The translations under genes were made by a program, and so were the position numbers. This document shows, in pieces, positions 8,996 through 18,958 of a DNA stretch of 64,000 bases. Below the pieces are notes generated by a model. It had not been told where the DNA came from. It saw only the letters and a program-made list of their open reading frames with translations, and ran no database searches. The stretch is from Bradyrhizobium iriomotense (GTDB taxonomy: Bacteria > Pseudomonadota > Alphaproteobacteria > Rhizobiales > Xanthobacteraceae): contig NZ_JAFCLP010000001.1 in NCBI RefSeq assembly GCF_018129405.1, positions 310,001 through 374,000 of the forward strand, read 5' to 3'. Each line of letters opens with the position of its first letter. Positions within the stretch are counted from its first letter, which is position 1.

Positions 8996-9600
8996 GCGCC
9001 GCCATGAACACTGGCAACACCAAGGTGATGAACCGGTTCGATGTGACCTCGCGGCTGATTGCAAAGCTCCAGCACGAGGAAGCCGTGATCGGCGGCATCG
9101 GCAACACCAATTTCGACCTCTGGGCCGCCGGCCACCGCCCGCAGAATTTCTACATGCTCGGCAGCATGGGCCTCGCCTTCCCGATCGCGCTCGGGGTGGC
9201 GCTGGCGCAGCCCGACCGCCGCGTGTTCGCGCTCGAAGGCGACGGCTCGCTTCTCATGCAGCTCGGCGCGCTCTCGACGATCGCGGCGTTGAAGCCGAAG
9301 AACCTGATCATGATCGTGATGGACAACGGCATCTATCAGATCACCGGCGCGCAGCCGACGCCGGCGGCAGGGGTCGCCGACATCGTCGGCATCGCAACCG
9401 CTTCGGGGCTCGCCAACAGCACCTGGGCCGCGGACGAGGAGGATTTCGAGCGGCTGGTCGACGAGGCCATGTCGGCCTCCGAGCCGAGCCTGATCGCGGT
9501 CCGCATCGACGACAAGCCGGGCGTCGGCACGACCCGGCGCGATCCCGTGCAGATCCGGGAGCGCTTCATGCACGGCCTCGGCGTGCGCGAGCCACTTTAA
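8992..9600 (+). CDS. Thiamine-diphosphate enzyme, PP-domain subunit (sulfopyruvate/phosphonopyruvate decarboxylase beta-like)
   Basis: This is the partner of the preceding gene. It holds the Mg-ThDP pyrophosphate motif GDGSLLMQLGALSTIA followed about 25 residues on by MDNGIY, the GDG-X(24-27)-N signature. MLGSMGLAFPIALGVALAQP is the usual glycine-rich approach. The two genes overlap as GTGA if the GTG at 8992 is the start (202 residues); an ATG at 9004 is an alternative with no clear ribosome site. Translational coupling supports a 1:1 heteromeric enzyme. It would decarboxylate a 2-oxoacid to an aldehyde; the neighbouring hydroxyacid dehydrogenase could work upstream or downstream. Confidence 0.8.
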   Translation: MSAAMNTGNTKVMNRFDVTSRLIAKLQHEEAVIGGIGNTNFDLWAAGHRPQNFYMLGSMGLAFPIALGVALAQPDRRVFALEGDGSLLMQLGALSTIAALKPKNLIMIVMDNGIYQITGAQPTPAAGVADIVGIATASGLANSTWAADEEDFERLVDEAMSASEPSLIAVRIDDKPGVGTTRRDPVQIRERFMHGLGVREPL

Positions 9601-9677
9601 CGTTTCGTCATTAACTACACGGCGATCTGATCCTCGCGCCGCAACAGGCGGTCGCGATTCCGTGCTATCGGCACCGG

Positions 9678-10040
9678 ATGTCCATTTTTGTTCGTTTCTT
9701 TGCCTGGCTGCTCGCCGCCGCCGTCAGCTTTGCAACGCTCGGGCCTCCGGGCCTGCGGCCCCATTCCGATCTCGGCCAGGACGGCGAGCATGCGCTGGCC
9801 TTCATCCTTGTCGGGCTGGCCTTCGGCCTCGCCTACCGGCAGCGGCGCCTGGCAGTGGCGGCCGTCTCGGTGATCCTGATCGGCCTGCTCGAGTTGATGC
9901 AATTCTGGGCGCCGGGACGCCATGCGCGACTGGAGGATTTTCTGGTCGATGCCGGCACCGCCTGCATCGGCTTTGCACTCGCCGCGGTCGCCGATTGGGT
10001 CATGACCCGGTTTCGCGCAAATTCGGCCCTCACAAGCTGA
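9678..10040 (+). CDS. VanZ-like small membrane protein
   Basis: A 120-residue protein with three to four hydrophobic segments (FFAWLLAAAVSFATL, ALAFILVGLAFGLAY, VAAVSVILIGLLELMQF, CIGFALAAVADWV). The pattern of DGEHALAF after the first segment and ELMQFWAPGRHARLEDFLVDAGTACIG after the third is the VanZ-like signature, where histidine, glutamate and D-x-x-x-N/D-x-x-G positions recur. Function of stand-alone VanZ proteins is poorly known. It ends just before a GC-rich hairpin and converges with the next gene. Confidence 0.75.
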   Translation: MSIFVRFFAWLLAAAVSFATLGPPGLRPHSDLGQDGEHALAFILVGLAFGLAYRQRRLAVAAVSVILIGLLELMQFWAPGRHARLEDFLVDAGTACIGFALAAVADWVMTRFRANSALTS

Positions 10041-10070
10041 GGCCCCGCGGAGCGATGCTCCGCAGGGCCC
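10041..10070. terminator. GC-rich hairpin between convergent genes
   Basis: GGCCCCGCGGAGC and GCTCCGCAGGGCC form a long near-perfect stem with a GAT loop. It has no clear T-run, but it sits between the converging VanZ-like and DUF1236 genes, so a bidirectional terminator is the simplest reading. Confidence 0.5.
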
Positions 10071-10097
10071 AACTCTTCAAAGACCGTATTGCGCCGA

Positions 10098-10481
10098 TCA
10101 GTCGATGATCTTGACGACGCGGCGCGTGCGCGGCTCGACGATCACGCGGCGATCGTTCACGACGGCATAGCGATACTCGGTGTAGTTCGGCACCGGCCGC
10201 AACACCACGGTCGGAGGCAGCGGCTCGCCGACGACGACGCGCTCGTGAACCACGACGGAGCGATCGCGCGGGATTCCGCCGAGCACCGCATTCGGAATTT
10301 CGAGGCCTGCGCCGACGGCCGCACCGACGGTGCCGCCGACCATCGCGCCGATCGGGCCGCCGATGTCGCCGCCCGCACGCGCGCCGTCCCTGGCGCCCTG
10401 TTCGGTGGTCGACTGGGCAAAGGCCGCACTCGACGCCAGCAGCGACGCGGCAGCCAACGTAATCGCAAGACGGGTTTTCAT
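10098..10481 (-). CDS. DUF1236-type periplasmic protein
   Basis: A 127-residue exported protein: signal peptide MKTRLAITLAAASLLASSAAFAQ, a glycine-rich middle (GGDIGGPIGAMVGGTVGAAVG) and a C-terminal domain with PLPPTVVLRPVPNY, YRYAVVNDRRVIVEP and RRVVKIID, matching the DUF1236 family common in Bradyrhizobium and Mesorhizobium. The ATG at 10481 follows GGAGGCGTAAGG. A GGAAC-N17-GGTT pair at 10516-10541 suggests transcription by the general-stress sigma factor EcfG. Function unknown. Confidence 0.8.
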   Translation of the reverse strand: MKTRLAITLAAASLLASSAAFAQSTTEQGARDGARAGGDIGGPIGAMVGGTVGAAVGAGLEIPNAVLGGIPRDRSVVVHERVVVGEPLPPTVVLRPVPNYTEYRYAVVNDRRVIVEPRTRRVVKIID

Positions 10482-10515
10482 ATCCTTACGCCTCCAGTGA
10501 TTGTTGTGCATCGTC

Positions 10516-10541
10516 AACCCGCAGGGCCGGAGCATTGTTCC
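10516..10541 (-). promoter_or_regulatory. Candidate EcfG-type promoter before the DUF1236 gene
   Basis: On the minus strand GGAAC (10541-10537) is followed after 17 bases by GGTT (10519-10516). The consensus for alphaproteobacterial EcfG is GGAAC-N16/17-CGTT, so one base of the minus-10 element departs. It lies 35 bases before the start codon. Confidence 0.45.
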
Positions 10542-10598
10542 GGTTCCCCTGCGACGAAAGATGCATCACACGTCTGGAGACTGTTACCGCGTAACAGT

Positions 10599-11486
10599 TC
10601 AGGCCGCGGCGATCTCGTGGCCTGCCATCAGTTCCAGCGCCCGCACCATGGCCGAATGATCCCAGGCCTTGCCACCATGCGCAGTGCAGGACGAGAACAA
10701 TTGCTGCGCCACCGCCGTGCTCGGCAGCGAGAGGCCCAGTGCGCGCGCGCCTTCGAGCGCGAGGTTGAGATCCTTCTGGTGCAGCTCGATGCGGAATCCC
10801 GGATCGAAATTGCGCTTCACCATGCGCTCGCCGTGCACCTCGAGAATTCGCGACGAGGCGAACCCGCCCATCAGCGCCTTGCGCACCAGCGCGGGATTCG
10901 CACCGGCTTTCGATGCAAACAGCAGCGCTTCGCTCACGGCCTCGATCGTCAGCGCGACGATGATCTGGTTGGCGACCTTCGTGGTCTGGCCGTCGCCGTT
11001 GGCGCCGACATGCGTGACGTTCTTGCCCATCTTGTCGAAGACCGGCTTCATGGTGCCAAAGGCCCGCTCGGGCCCGCCGACCATGATGGTGAGGCTCGCA
11101 GCTTTCGCCCCGACCTCCCCGCCCGAGACAGGCGCGTCGAGATAATCGGCGCCGAGCGCCTCGATCCTCTTCGCAAACTCCTTCGTCGCCAGCGGCGAGA
11201 TCGAGCTCATGTCGACGACGATCTTGCCCTTGGAGATGCCGCTCGCAACGCCGTCCTTGCCGAACAGCACTGCCTCCACATGCGGCGTATCCGGCACCAT
11301 GATGATGACGGCGTCCGCCTTCTCTGCCACCTCCTTGGCCGATTTGCAGGCGATGCCGCCCGCAGAGATCAGCTCAGCCGCGACCGGCGCGACGTCATGC
11401 AGGAATACGCGATGGCCCGCGGCCAGGAGGTGGCCGGCCATCGGCCGTCCCATGGTGCCAAGTCCGATGAAGCCGATGTCGATCAT
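10599..11486 (-). CDS. glxR: 2-hydroxy-3-oxopropionate (tartronate semialdehyde) reductase
   Basis: A 295-residue protein of the beta-hydroxyacid dehydrogenase family that reduces tartronate semialdehyde to D-glycerate with NAD(P)H. Seen: Rossmann loop GFIGLGTMGRPMA at residue 5, substrate-binding DAPVSGGEVGA near residue 117, and the catalytic lysine in GQTTKVANQ near residue 168. It is the last gene of gcl-hyi-glxR, 12 bases after the isomerase stop. Family members also reduce other hydroxyacids, but this operon position fixes the role with fair certainty. Confidence 0.93.
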   Translation of the reverse strand: MIDIGFIGLGTMGRPMAGHLLAAGHRVFLHDVAPVAAELISAGGIACKSAKEVAEKADAVIIMVPDTPHVEAVLFGKDGVASGISKGKIVVDMSSISPLATKEFAKRIEALGADYLDAPVSGGEVGAKAASLTIMVGGPERAFGTMKPVFDKMGKNVTHVGANGDGQTTKVANQIIVALTIEAVSEALLFASKAGANPALVRKALMGGFASSRILEVHGERMVKRNFDPGFRIELHQKDLNLALEGARALGLSLPSTAVAQQLFSSCTAHGGKAWDHSAMVRALELMAGHEIAAA

Positions 11487-11498
11487 ATCAGGATGTCC

Positions 11499-12284
<786 letters not shown>

Positions 12285-12295
12285 GATGCTCTCCC

Positions 12296-14080
12296 CTATT
12301 CTGCCGGCTGCAACACGCGTGTAGTCCCGACTTCGTCGAGCGGCAGATCCAGCACCTCCTCGAACTCGACGATGTTGTCGATCTCCGTGCCCATCGCGAT
12401 GTTGGTGACGCGTTCGAGGATGAACTCGACCACCACGGGCACGCGGTGCTTCGCCATCAATTCGCGCGCGGTGGCGAACGCGGCCTGCGTGTCCTTCGGA
12501 TCCGTCACGCGGATCGCCTTGCAGCCGAGGCCCTCGGCCACCGCGACATGGTCGACGCCGTAGACGCCGATCTCGGGCGCGTTGATGTTCTCGAAGGAGA
12601 GCTGGACGTGGTAGTCCATGTCGAAGCCGCGCTGAGCCTGGCGGATCAGGCCGAGATAGGAATTGTTCACGACGACGTGGATGTAGGGCAGATTGAACTG
12701 CGCGCCGACCGCGAGCTCCTCGATCAGGAACTGGAAGTCGTAATCGCCGGAGAGAGCGACGATCTCGCGATCCGGGCACGCCGCGCGCACGCCGAGAGCG
12801 GCGGGCAGCGTCCAGCCGAGCGGGCCCGCCTGCCCCGCATTGATCCAGTTGCGCGGCTTGTAGACGCCGAGGAATTGCGCGCCGGCGATCTGCGACAGGC
12901 CGATCACGGTGACATAGGTGGTGTCGCGGCCGAACGCCTTGTTCATCTCCTCATAGACGCGCTGCGGCTTGATCGGGACGTTGTCGAAATGGCTCTTGCG
13001 CAACATCGTCTTCTTGCGATCGCGGCAGGAAGCGGGCCACGCCTGGCGCTCGCGAAGCCTGCCCGACCGCCGCCACTCCCTGGCGACGGCAACGAAGAGC
13101 TCGAGCGCGGCCTTGGCGTCCGAGACGATGCCGAGATCGGGATTGAACACGCGCCCAATCTGGGTCGGCTCGATGTCCACGTGAACGAATTTGCGGCCCT
13201 TGGTGTAGGTCTCGACCGAACCGGTGTGGCGGTTGGCCCAGCGATTGCCGATGCCGAGCACGAAGTCGGATTCAAGCAGCGTGGCATTGCCGTAGCGGTG
13301 GCTGGTCTGCAGGCCGACCATGCCGGCCATCAGCACGTGATCGTCGGGGATCGCGCCCCATCCCATCAGCGTCGGCACGACGGGCACGTTGGCGATCTCG
13401 GCGAACTCGACCAGGAGATCCGACGCGTCGGCATTGATGATGCCGCCACCCGCGACGATCAGCGGCCGCTCGGCGGCGTTGAGCATCTCCAGCGCCTTCT
13501 CGACCTGCTTGCGCGTCGCTGTGGGCTTGTAGACCGGCAACGGCTCATAGGTCTCGTCGTCGAACTCGATCTCGGCGAGCTGCACGTCGAGCGGCATGTC
13601 GATCAGCACCGGTCCTGGCCGGCCCGAGCGCATGATGTGAAACGCCTGGCTGAACACGCGCGGCACCAGGGCCGGCTCGCGCACGGTGACCGCCCATTTG
13701 GTCACGGGCTTTGCAATCGACTCGATATCGACGGCCTGGAAGTCTTCCTTGTAGAGCCGCGCGCGCGGCGCCTGGCCGGTGATGCAGAGGATCGGAATGG
13801 AATCGGCGATCGCCGAATAGAGCCCGGTGATCATGTCGGTGCCGGCCGGCCCCGAGGTGCCGATGCAAACGCCGATATTGCCGGCCTTCGCCCGCGTATA
13901 GCCCTCGGCCATATGCGAGGCGCCCTCGACATGGCGCGCCAGGATGTGGCGGATCGAACCGCGCTTCTTCAGCGCCGAATAGAGCGGATTGATCGCGGCC
14001 CCGGGAACACCGAAGGCCGTCGAGATGCCTTCCTTCTCCAGGATACGCACGGCCGCATCGACAGCTCGCATCTTCGCCAT
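12296..14080 (-). CDS. gcl: Glyoxylate carboligase (tartronate-semialdehyde synthase)
   Basis: A 594-residue ThDP and FAD enzyme joining two glyoxylates into tartronate semialdehyde and CO2. It follows E. coli Gcl almost residue for residue: [46 protein letters not shown], the ThDP motif [19 protein letters not shown] and [10 protein letters not shown]. At the position of the usual catalytic glutamate Gcl enzymes carry valine, consistent with the N-terminal VPGA region here. It leads gcl-hyi-glxR, which carries glyoxylate to glycerate. Two dyads lie in the 154-bp gap upstream. The enzyme is cytosolic. Confidence 0.97.
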   Translation of the reverse strand: MAKMRAVDAAVRILEKEGISTAFGVPGAAINPLYSALKKRGSIRHILARHVEGASHMAEGYTRAKAGNIGVCIGTSGPAGTDMITGLYSAIADSIPILCITGQAPRARLYKEDFQAVDIESIAKPVTKWAVTVREPALVPRVFSQAFHIMRSGRPGPVLIDMPLDVQLAEIEFDDETYEPLPVYKPTATRKQVEKALEMLNAAERPLIVAGGGIINADASDLLVEFAEIANVPVVPTLMGWGAIPDDHVLMAGMVGLQTSHRYGNATLLESDFVLGIGNRWANRHTGSVETYTKGRKFVHVDIEPTQIGRVFNPDLGIVSDAKAALELFVAVAREWRRSGRLRERQAWPASCRDRKKTMLRKSHFDNVPIKPQRVYEEMNKAFGRDTTYVTVIGLSQIAGAQFLGVYKPRNWINAGQAGPLGWTLPAALGVRAACPDREIVALSGDYDFQFLIEELAVGAQFNLPYIHVVVNNSYLGLIRQAQRGFDMDYHVQLSFENINAPEIGVYGVDHVAVAEGLGCKAIRVTDPKDTQAAFATARELMAKHRVPVVVEFILERVTNIAMGTEIDNIVEFEEVLDLPLDEVGTTRVLQPAE

Positions 14081-14135
14081 ATCGGACCTCGCTTTGGCTT
14101 AAGTCAGCGAGCGAGATCATCGGGTGCGCAAGAAG

Positions 14136-14186
14136 CGATCTCAACGAGATCGATTTTATTTTCCACGATGCGGCAGCGTTGGAAAA
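14136..14186. promoter_or_regulatory. Two inverted repeats upstream of gcl (candidate operators)
   Basis: CGATCTC-aac-GAGATCG (14136-14152) is a perfect 7-bp dyad 56 bases before the gcl start. TTTTCCA-N14-TGGAAAA (14159-14186) is a second dyad just upstream. TGGAAA-type half-sites are used by IclR-family regulators of glyoxylate genes in other bacteria, and an IclR gene lies at 20037-20879, but binding is inference. Confidence 0.4.
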
Positions 14187-14233
14187 ATCGCGGCTGTCTC
14201 AATCGGTTAGATGAAGCGACGCGTGAAAGCGTT

Positions 14234-16036
14234 TCATTCGAACAGCGGCGCCAGCTCCATCTGCGGCACCAGCACGAGGCCCTTGTCGGTGATGCGAATT
14301 TCCGGAATGACCGATAGCGGAATCAGATTGAAACCCATGTAGGGGATGGTGCAGCCGGCCTCGGCCCATTCCTTCTTCAACACCTTCACCTCTTCGGCCA
14401 CCTCGGTCACGCGCTTGTCGGAGAGCAGCCCCGCGATCGGCAGCGGAACCAGCGCCCTCACCTTGCCGTCGGCCACCACGCAGACGCCGCCCTGCTGTTC
14501 CTTGATGGCGGCGATCGCGACCCGCATGTCACCCTCGTTGGTGCCGGCGACGATGATGTTGTGGCTGTCGTGCCCGACGCTGGAGGCGACCGCGCCGCGC
14601 TTCAGGCCGAAATCCTTCAGCAGACCGTAGGCGACGTTGCCGGCCGACTTGCCGTGGCGCTCGACCACCGTGACGAAGCAGAGGCCGTAACGTTCAAACA
14701 GCGACAGCCAGTCCTTGGCCGGTTCGATCGCGACCTTCTCGTGGATCAGCGTGATGCCCGGCAGAGCCGTCTTGATTGCGTTGACGGTGCAGGCCTTCGC
14801 GGGCAGCTCCGGCGTCAGCTTCAGCTTCTCCGGCAGCTTCACGGTCGCATAAGCCGCCTTCGGATATTGGTAGCGCTGCGACAGCGCCTGATCGAGACGC
14901 GGCGTGATCTTGCGATGCTCGACCACGAGCTCACCGCCATACCAGGTGCATTGCGGCTTGAGCTGGTCGTCCATCAAAACGAGGTCGGCGCGGCGGCCGC
15001 CGCCGAGACCGCCGATGTCGCCCTCGATGCCGAAGCGCGTCGCGCCGTGCAGCGAGCCCATCGACCAGGCCTGCTCCGGCGACATCCCCGCCTTCACCGC
15101 CTCCCGCACGACCCAATCGAGACCGAACAGCAGCAAATCGTCGGCATCGCGGTCGTCGGTGCACACGGCCGTGCGCTTGTGCGAGGCGCCAAGCTCGGTG
15201 ACCGTCCGGATCGCCTGCGGCAGCGAATGCCAGGGCGTGGTCGGCGGGCCGCCGCGCAAAAACACCCAGACGCCGGCATCGAGCAGATCGTCGGCGATGT
15301 CGCGGTCGATCGCCTCATGGGTGTCGGTGACGCCCGATGCCGCATAGGCCGCGACGAATTCGCGGCCGTAGACATGGCCGGACACCGGACGTCCCCTCTT
15401 CAAGGCGGCGGCGAGAATGGCGTGGCTGCGTTCATCGCCCATCGTGACCGGCACGAAATCCATCTTCTCGCCGAGCGCCACCGCCTCGGGCCAGCGGTCG
15501 AACAGGCCGGCGATCTTGTCCGGCGTGAGGTCGCCGCCGGCCGTCTCCAGCTCGGCCGAGGTCGCCGGCACTGTGCTCGGCACCGTCAGGAAGATCGAGA
15601 GCGGCGCCTCGCGCGCGTCCTCCAGCATCGCCTCGACGCCGGCGACGTCCATGACGTTGCCGATCTCGTGGCTGTCGCAGAAGATCGTCGTGGTGCCGTT
15701 GAGCAGCGCGGCCTCGGCATAGGCGCAGGCCGTCACCATCGAGGATTCGATGTGGATGTGCGGATCGACGAGGCCCGGCGCGATGATGCCGCCTGCGGCG
15801 TCGTACAACGCAACGTTGCTCCAGGCCTTCTTTGCTGTGCCTGCCGGCTTCACCGCCGCGATGCGGCCGCCTGTGATCCAGACCTCCCGCCCCGGATGGA
15901 TACGCTCGGAATAGGTCGAGAGCACCCGCGCGCCCGATATGACAAGATCAGGCGCGACGCGGGCCGACGCGACATCAGCGAGGCGCCGCGTCATGCTGTG
16001 CAGCGGCGCGACGGCGAAACGGGTGAGTCTGGTCAT
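14234..16036 (-). CDS. ade: Adenine deaminase
   Basis: A 600-residue amidohydrolase converting adenine to hypoxanthine and ammonia. Seen: [14 protein letters not shown] with the metal-binding HxH near residue 93, [43 protein letters not shown], and in the C-terminal domain [17 protein letters not shown], a hallmark of bacterial adenine deaminases. Length fits. Purine breakdown eventually yields glyoxylate, so its place directly upstream of gcl-hyi-glxR (154 bp, same strand) is meaningful. The start at 16036 has a weak ribosome site; an internal ATG at codon 15 is an alternative. Confidence 0.94.
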   Translation of the reverse strand: MTRLTRFAVAPLHSMTRRLADVASARVAPDLVISGARVLSTYSERIHPGREVWITGGRIAAVKPAGTAKKAWSNVALYDAAGGIIAPGLVDPHIHIESSMVTACAYAEAALLNGTTTIFCDSHEIGNVMDVAGVEAMLEDAREAPLSIFLTVPSTVPATSAELETAGGDLTPDKIAGLFDRWPEAVALGEKMDFVPVTMGDERSHAILAAALKRGRPVSGHVYGREFVAAYAASGVTDTHEAIDRDIADDLLDAGVWVFLRGGPPTTPWHSLPQAIRTVTELGASHKRTAVCTDDRDADDLLLFGLDWVVREAVKAGMSPEQAWSMGSLHGATRFGIEGDIGGLGGGRRADLVLMDDQLKPQCTWYGGELVVEHRKITPRLDQALSQRYQYPKAAYATVKLPEKLKLTPELPAKACTVNAIKTALPGITLIHEKVAIEPAKDWLSLFERYGLCFVTVVERHGKSAGNVAYGLLKDFGLKRGAVASSVGHDSHNIIVAGTNEGDMRVAIAAIKEQQGGVCVVADGKVRALVPLPIAGLLSDKRVTEVAEEVKVLKKEWAEAGCTIPYMGFNLIPLSVIPEIRITDKGLVLVPQMELAPLFE

Positions 16037-16121
16037 CGGGGCTCTCGCGTGGCGTTACGGGCGAGCGATGGTTACGCCCCGCGCCAAACTGGGCAAGCGC
16101 AAATATAACGGCAGGCTCTGC

Positions 16122-16922
16122 TTACGTCTTAGGCGCCGAACTGCCTGCCGTCCCCGACCCTGTAGACCTCCGCGAGTTCCGCCGCCGCGGCGGCGGTGCG
16201 GCAGTGGGCTTGACCCGGATTCGCATCGACCGGCCCTTTGCCTCATCGATCTCGAACGAATTCGTCTTTCGCACAAGATCGCTCAGCTTGCGGAAGCCGA
16301 ACGTCCTCGGATCGAAATCGGAAGCCAAGTTTGCAAGCTGCCGCCCGACTTCTCCGAGCGTGACCCAACCGTCCTCGCTCTCCATCTGGGTGATGACCTT
16401 CTTGATGATGGGCGTGGCGGCATCGGGCGGCTGAAGCGGTGCAGACCTTGAAGCGGCGTCCTGGGTGGTCGTCGTGCCGGCAAGCAGGTTCTCTGTGTAG
16501 ACGAACCTTCGGCAGGCCTGCCTGAAGCTTTCCGGCGTCTTCTGCTCGCCGAACCCAAAGACATCGATGCCCTGCTCTCGGATACGGGCGGCCAGACGGG
16601 TAAAGTCGCTGTCGGACGAGACGAGGCAGAAACCATCGAACCGTCCGCTGTGCAGCAAGTCCATCGCGTCGATGACAAGGGTAATGTCCGACGCGTTCTT
16701 TCCTGTCGTGTATGCGAACTGCTGCTGCGGGATGATCGCATGTTTCGACAGGATGTCGGCCCAGCCCCTGGAACGCGCATTGGAGAAATCGCCGTAGATG
16801 CGGCGAACACTGGCCTCGCCGATCTTGGCAATCTCCTCGAACAGGCCATCCGCGATCTTTGCGGAGGCGTTGTCGGCATCGATCAGGACGGCGAGACGGG
16901 GCGAGCGAACTTCCGACGGCAT
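16122..16922 (-). CDS. NYN-domain RNase-like protein with C-terminal OST-HTH/LOTUS domain
   Basis: A 266-residue protein. Residues about 8-140 are a NYN (PIN-like) nuclease domain: LIDADNAS supplies the first acidic pair (D15, D17), DITLVIDAMDLL the middle acids, and LVSSDSDFTRLAARIRE the last. Residues about 165-240 form an OST-HTH/LOTUS RNA-binding domain (KKVITQMESEDGWVTLGEVGRQL, RTFGFRKLSDLVRK). The tail is basic and low-complexity (PPPRRRNSRRSTGSG). Related LabA/DUF88 proteins are thought to act on RNA. The target is unknown. Confidence 0.88.
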   Translation of the reverse strand: MPSEVRSPRLAVLIDADNASAKIADGLFEEIAKIGEASVRRIYGDFSNARSRGWADILSKHAIIPQQQFAYTTGKNASDITLVIDAMDLLHSGRFDGFCLVSSDSDFTRLAARIREQGIDVFGFGEQKTPESFRQACRRFVYTENLLAGTTTTQDAASRSAPLQPPDAATPIIKKVITQMESEDGWVTLGEVGRQLANLASDFDPRTFGFRKLSDLVRKTNSFEIDEAKGRSMRIRVKPTAAPPPRRRNSRRSTGSGTAGSSAPKT

Positions 16923-16976
16923 GACGTTTCCTCAACGAGCTGGACGCGGCATTAGAGGACGCGTACGCCGGGACGG

Positions 16977-18476
16977 CTAGTCCTCATTCGGCTTGAACCG
17001 GCCGAGCCCCTTCAGCACGAAGGGCGCCAGCAGCGCGATCAGCGCGACACCGAGCAGCGTCGCCGAGATCGGGCTCTGCAGCAGCGTCATGGGATCGCCG
17101 AGGCTGATGGCGAGCGCGCGGCGCAGCTGGCTCTCGGCAATCGGGCCGAGGATCAGGCCGACCACGACCGGCGCGATCGGAAAATCGAACCGGCGCATCA
17201 GGAAGCCGAGCACGCCGAAGCCGGCCAGCATCGACAATTCCACCACCGACGGCTTTGCCGCGATGGTGCCCATGGTGGCGAACACGAGGATGCCGGCATA
17301 GAGCCAGGGCTGCGGGATCGCGAGCAGTCGCACCCACAGGCCGACCAGCGGCAGGTTGAGCACCAGCAGCATCATGTTGGCGATGAAAAGACTTGCGATC
17401 AGTCCCCAGACCAGATCGGGCCGCTCGGCGAACAGCAGCGGCCCCGGGTTGAGGCCGTATTGCTGGAAGCCCGCCAGCATCATCGCGGCGGTCGCCGAGG
17501 TCGGCAGTCCCAGCGTCAAGAGCGGCACCAGCGTGCCGGCGGCGGAGGCGTTGTTGGCCGCTTCCGGCCCGGCGACGCCTTCGATCGCGCCCTTGCCGAA
17601 TTCCTCGGGATGTTTCGTCAGCCGCTTCTCGGTCGAATAGGACAGGAAGGTCGGGATCTCTGCGCCACCCGCCGGCAGCGCGCCGATCGGGAAGCCGAAC
17701 ATGGTGCCGCGCAGCCACGGCTTCCATGACCGCTTCCAGTCTTCCTTCGTCATCCACAGCGAGCCGCGCACCGGCTCGAGCTTTTCCTCAGTGTGGTGGC
17801 GGCGCGACGCGACATAGAGCGCTTCACCTACTGCGAACAGGCCGACGGCCAGCGTCGTCACCTCGACGCCGTCGAGCAATTCAGGGACGCCGAACGCAAG
17901 CCGTGCCTGCCCGGTCAGCTTGTCGATGCCGACGAGGCCGAGCGTCAGGCCGATGAACAGGCTGGTCAGGCCGCGGATCGGGGAGTCGCCGAAGGTCGCG
18001 GACACCGTGACGAAGGCGACGCACATCAGCGCGAAATAATCCTCGGGGCCGAAGCGCACGGCGACATCGACCAGCCATGGCGCGAGAAAGGCGAGTCCGA
18101 TGGTCGCAATGGTGCCGGCGACGAAAGAGCCGATCGCAGAGGTCGCCAGCGCCGGACCGCCGCGGCCGGCCTTGGCCATCTTGTTGCCTTCGAGCGCGGT
18201 CGCCATCGAAGCGCTTTCGCCGGGCGTATTGATCAGGATCGCGGTGGTCGACCCGCCATACATGCCGCCATAATAGATGCCGGCGAACATGATCAGCGAG
18301 CCGCCGGGGTCGAGCTTGTAGGTGACCGGCAACAGCAGCGCGACCGTCAGCGCCGGGCCGATGCCGGGCAGCACACCCACGGCCGTGCCGAGGAACACGC
18401 CGATCAGCGCGTAGAGCAGGTTCATCGGCTGGACGGCAACGGCCATGCCGTGCGCCAGCGCGGCAAATGTGTCCAT
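16977..18476 (-). CDS. tctA: Tripartite tricarboxylate transporter, large permease (TctA family)
   Basis: A 499-residue permease with about a dozen membrane segments. Signature pieces are [26 protein letters not shown] near the N-terminus, [22 protein letters not shown], and the inverted repeat [26 protein letters not shown]. It is the inner-membrane channel of a TctABC carboxylate uptake system. Its start overlaps the tctB stop (TGATG with the ATG at 18476, or GTGA with a GTG at 18479). The substrate is set by TctC and not known. Confidence 0.93.
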   Translation of the reverse strand: MDTFAALAHGMAVAVQPMNLLYALIGVFLGTAVGVLPGIGPALTVALLLPVTYKLDPGGSLIMFAGIYYGGMYGGSTTAILINTPGESASMATALEGNKMAKAGRGGPALATSAIGSFVAGTIATIGLAFLAPWLVDVAVRFGPEDYFALMCVAFVTVSATFGDSPIRGLTSLFIGLTLGLVGIDKLTGQARLAFGVPELLDGVEVTTLAVGLFAVGEALYVASRRHHTEEKLEPVRGSLWMTKEDWKRSWKPWLRGTMFGFPIGALPAGGAEIPTFLSYSTEKRLTKHPEEFGKGAIEGVAGPEAANNASAAGTLVPLLTLGLPTSATAAMMLAGFQQYGLNPGPLLFAERPDLVWGLIASLFIANMMLLVLNLPLVGLWVRLLAIPQPWLYAGILVFATMGTIAAKPSVVELSMLAGFGVLGFLMRRFDFPIAPVVVGLILGPIAESQLRRALAISLGDPMTLLQSPISATLLGVALIALLAPFVLKGLGRFKPNED

Positions 18477-18958
18477 CACAGCAGTCGCTCCAGAGGGCCC
18501 GCCGGAAGGCTCAGCGTCAACAGCCGGTCAAAGGCGAGATAGATGAGGGTCGACATCACGAGGGCAATGACGCTGTCGACGAGGACGGCGCGGCGGCCGA
18601 AGGCTGCCGACGTCGTCACGAACAGCGCCGATGTCGCCAGGATGAAGCCGCCGCCGAAGCCGATGATGGCGATCAGCAATGCCAGGCCGACGAGGATCAG
18701 AAGCACCGGCACGGGATCGGTGCTCTCGCGCGCCGGCAAATTGCCGCGCAGCGCATCGATGAAATTGCCGATCGCGAGCAGCGCAAGGCCGCTGGCGACG
18801 ACGACCGGCATCGCCTCCGGCCCCATGCCGTACATCGCGGCAGATTGCAGGCCGCGCGCGTCCCAGACCAGCACCACGGCAAGTAGCGCGAGCAAGGCGG
18901 CGATGACGATGCCGGCGCGATCGACGCGCCGCGGCTGCGCAGGATCGCCTGAGGTCAT
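18476..18958 (-). CDS. tctB: Tripartite tricarboxylate transporter, small permease (TctB family)
   Basis: A 160-residue membrane protein with four hydrophobic segments ([53 protein letters not shown], a final [14 protein letters not shown] end typical of TctB). The ATG at 18958 overlaps the tctC stop by four bases (ATGA), so translation is coupled along tctC-tctB-tctA. It pairs with TctA in the inner membrane. Confidence 0.9.
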   Translation of the reverse strand: MTSGDPAQPRRVDRAGIVIAALLALLAVVLVWDARGLQSAAMYGMGPEAMPVVVASGLALLAIGNFIDALRGNLPARESTDPVPVLLILVGLALLIAIIGFGGGFILATSALFVTTSAAFGRRAVLVDSVIALVMSTLIYLAFDRLLTLSLPAGPLERLL

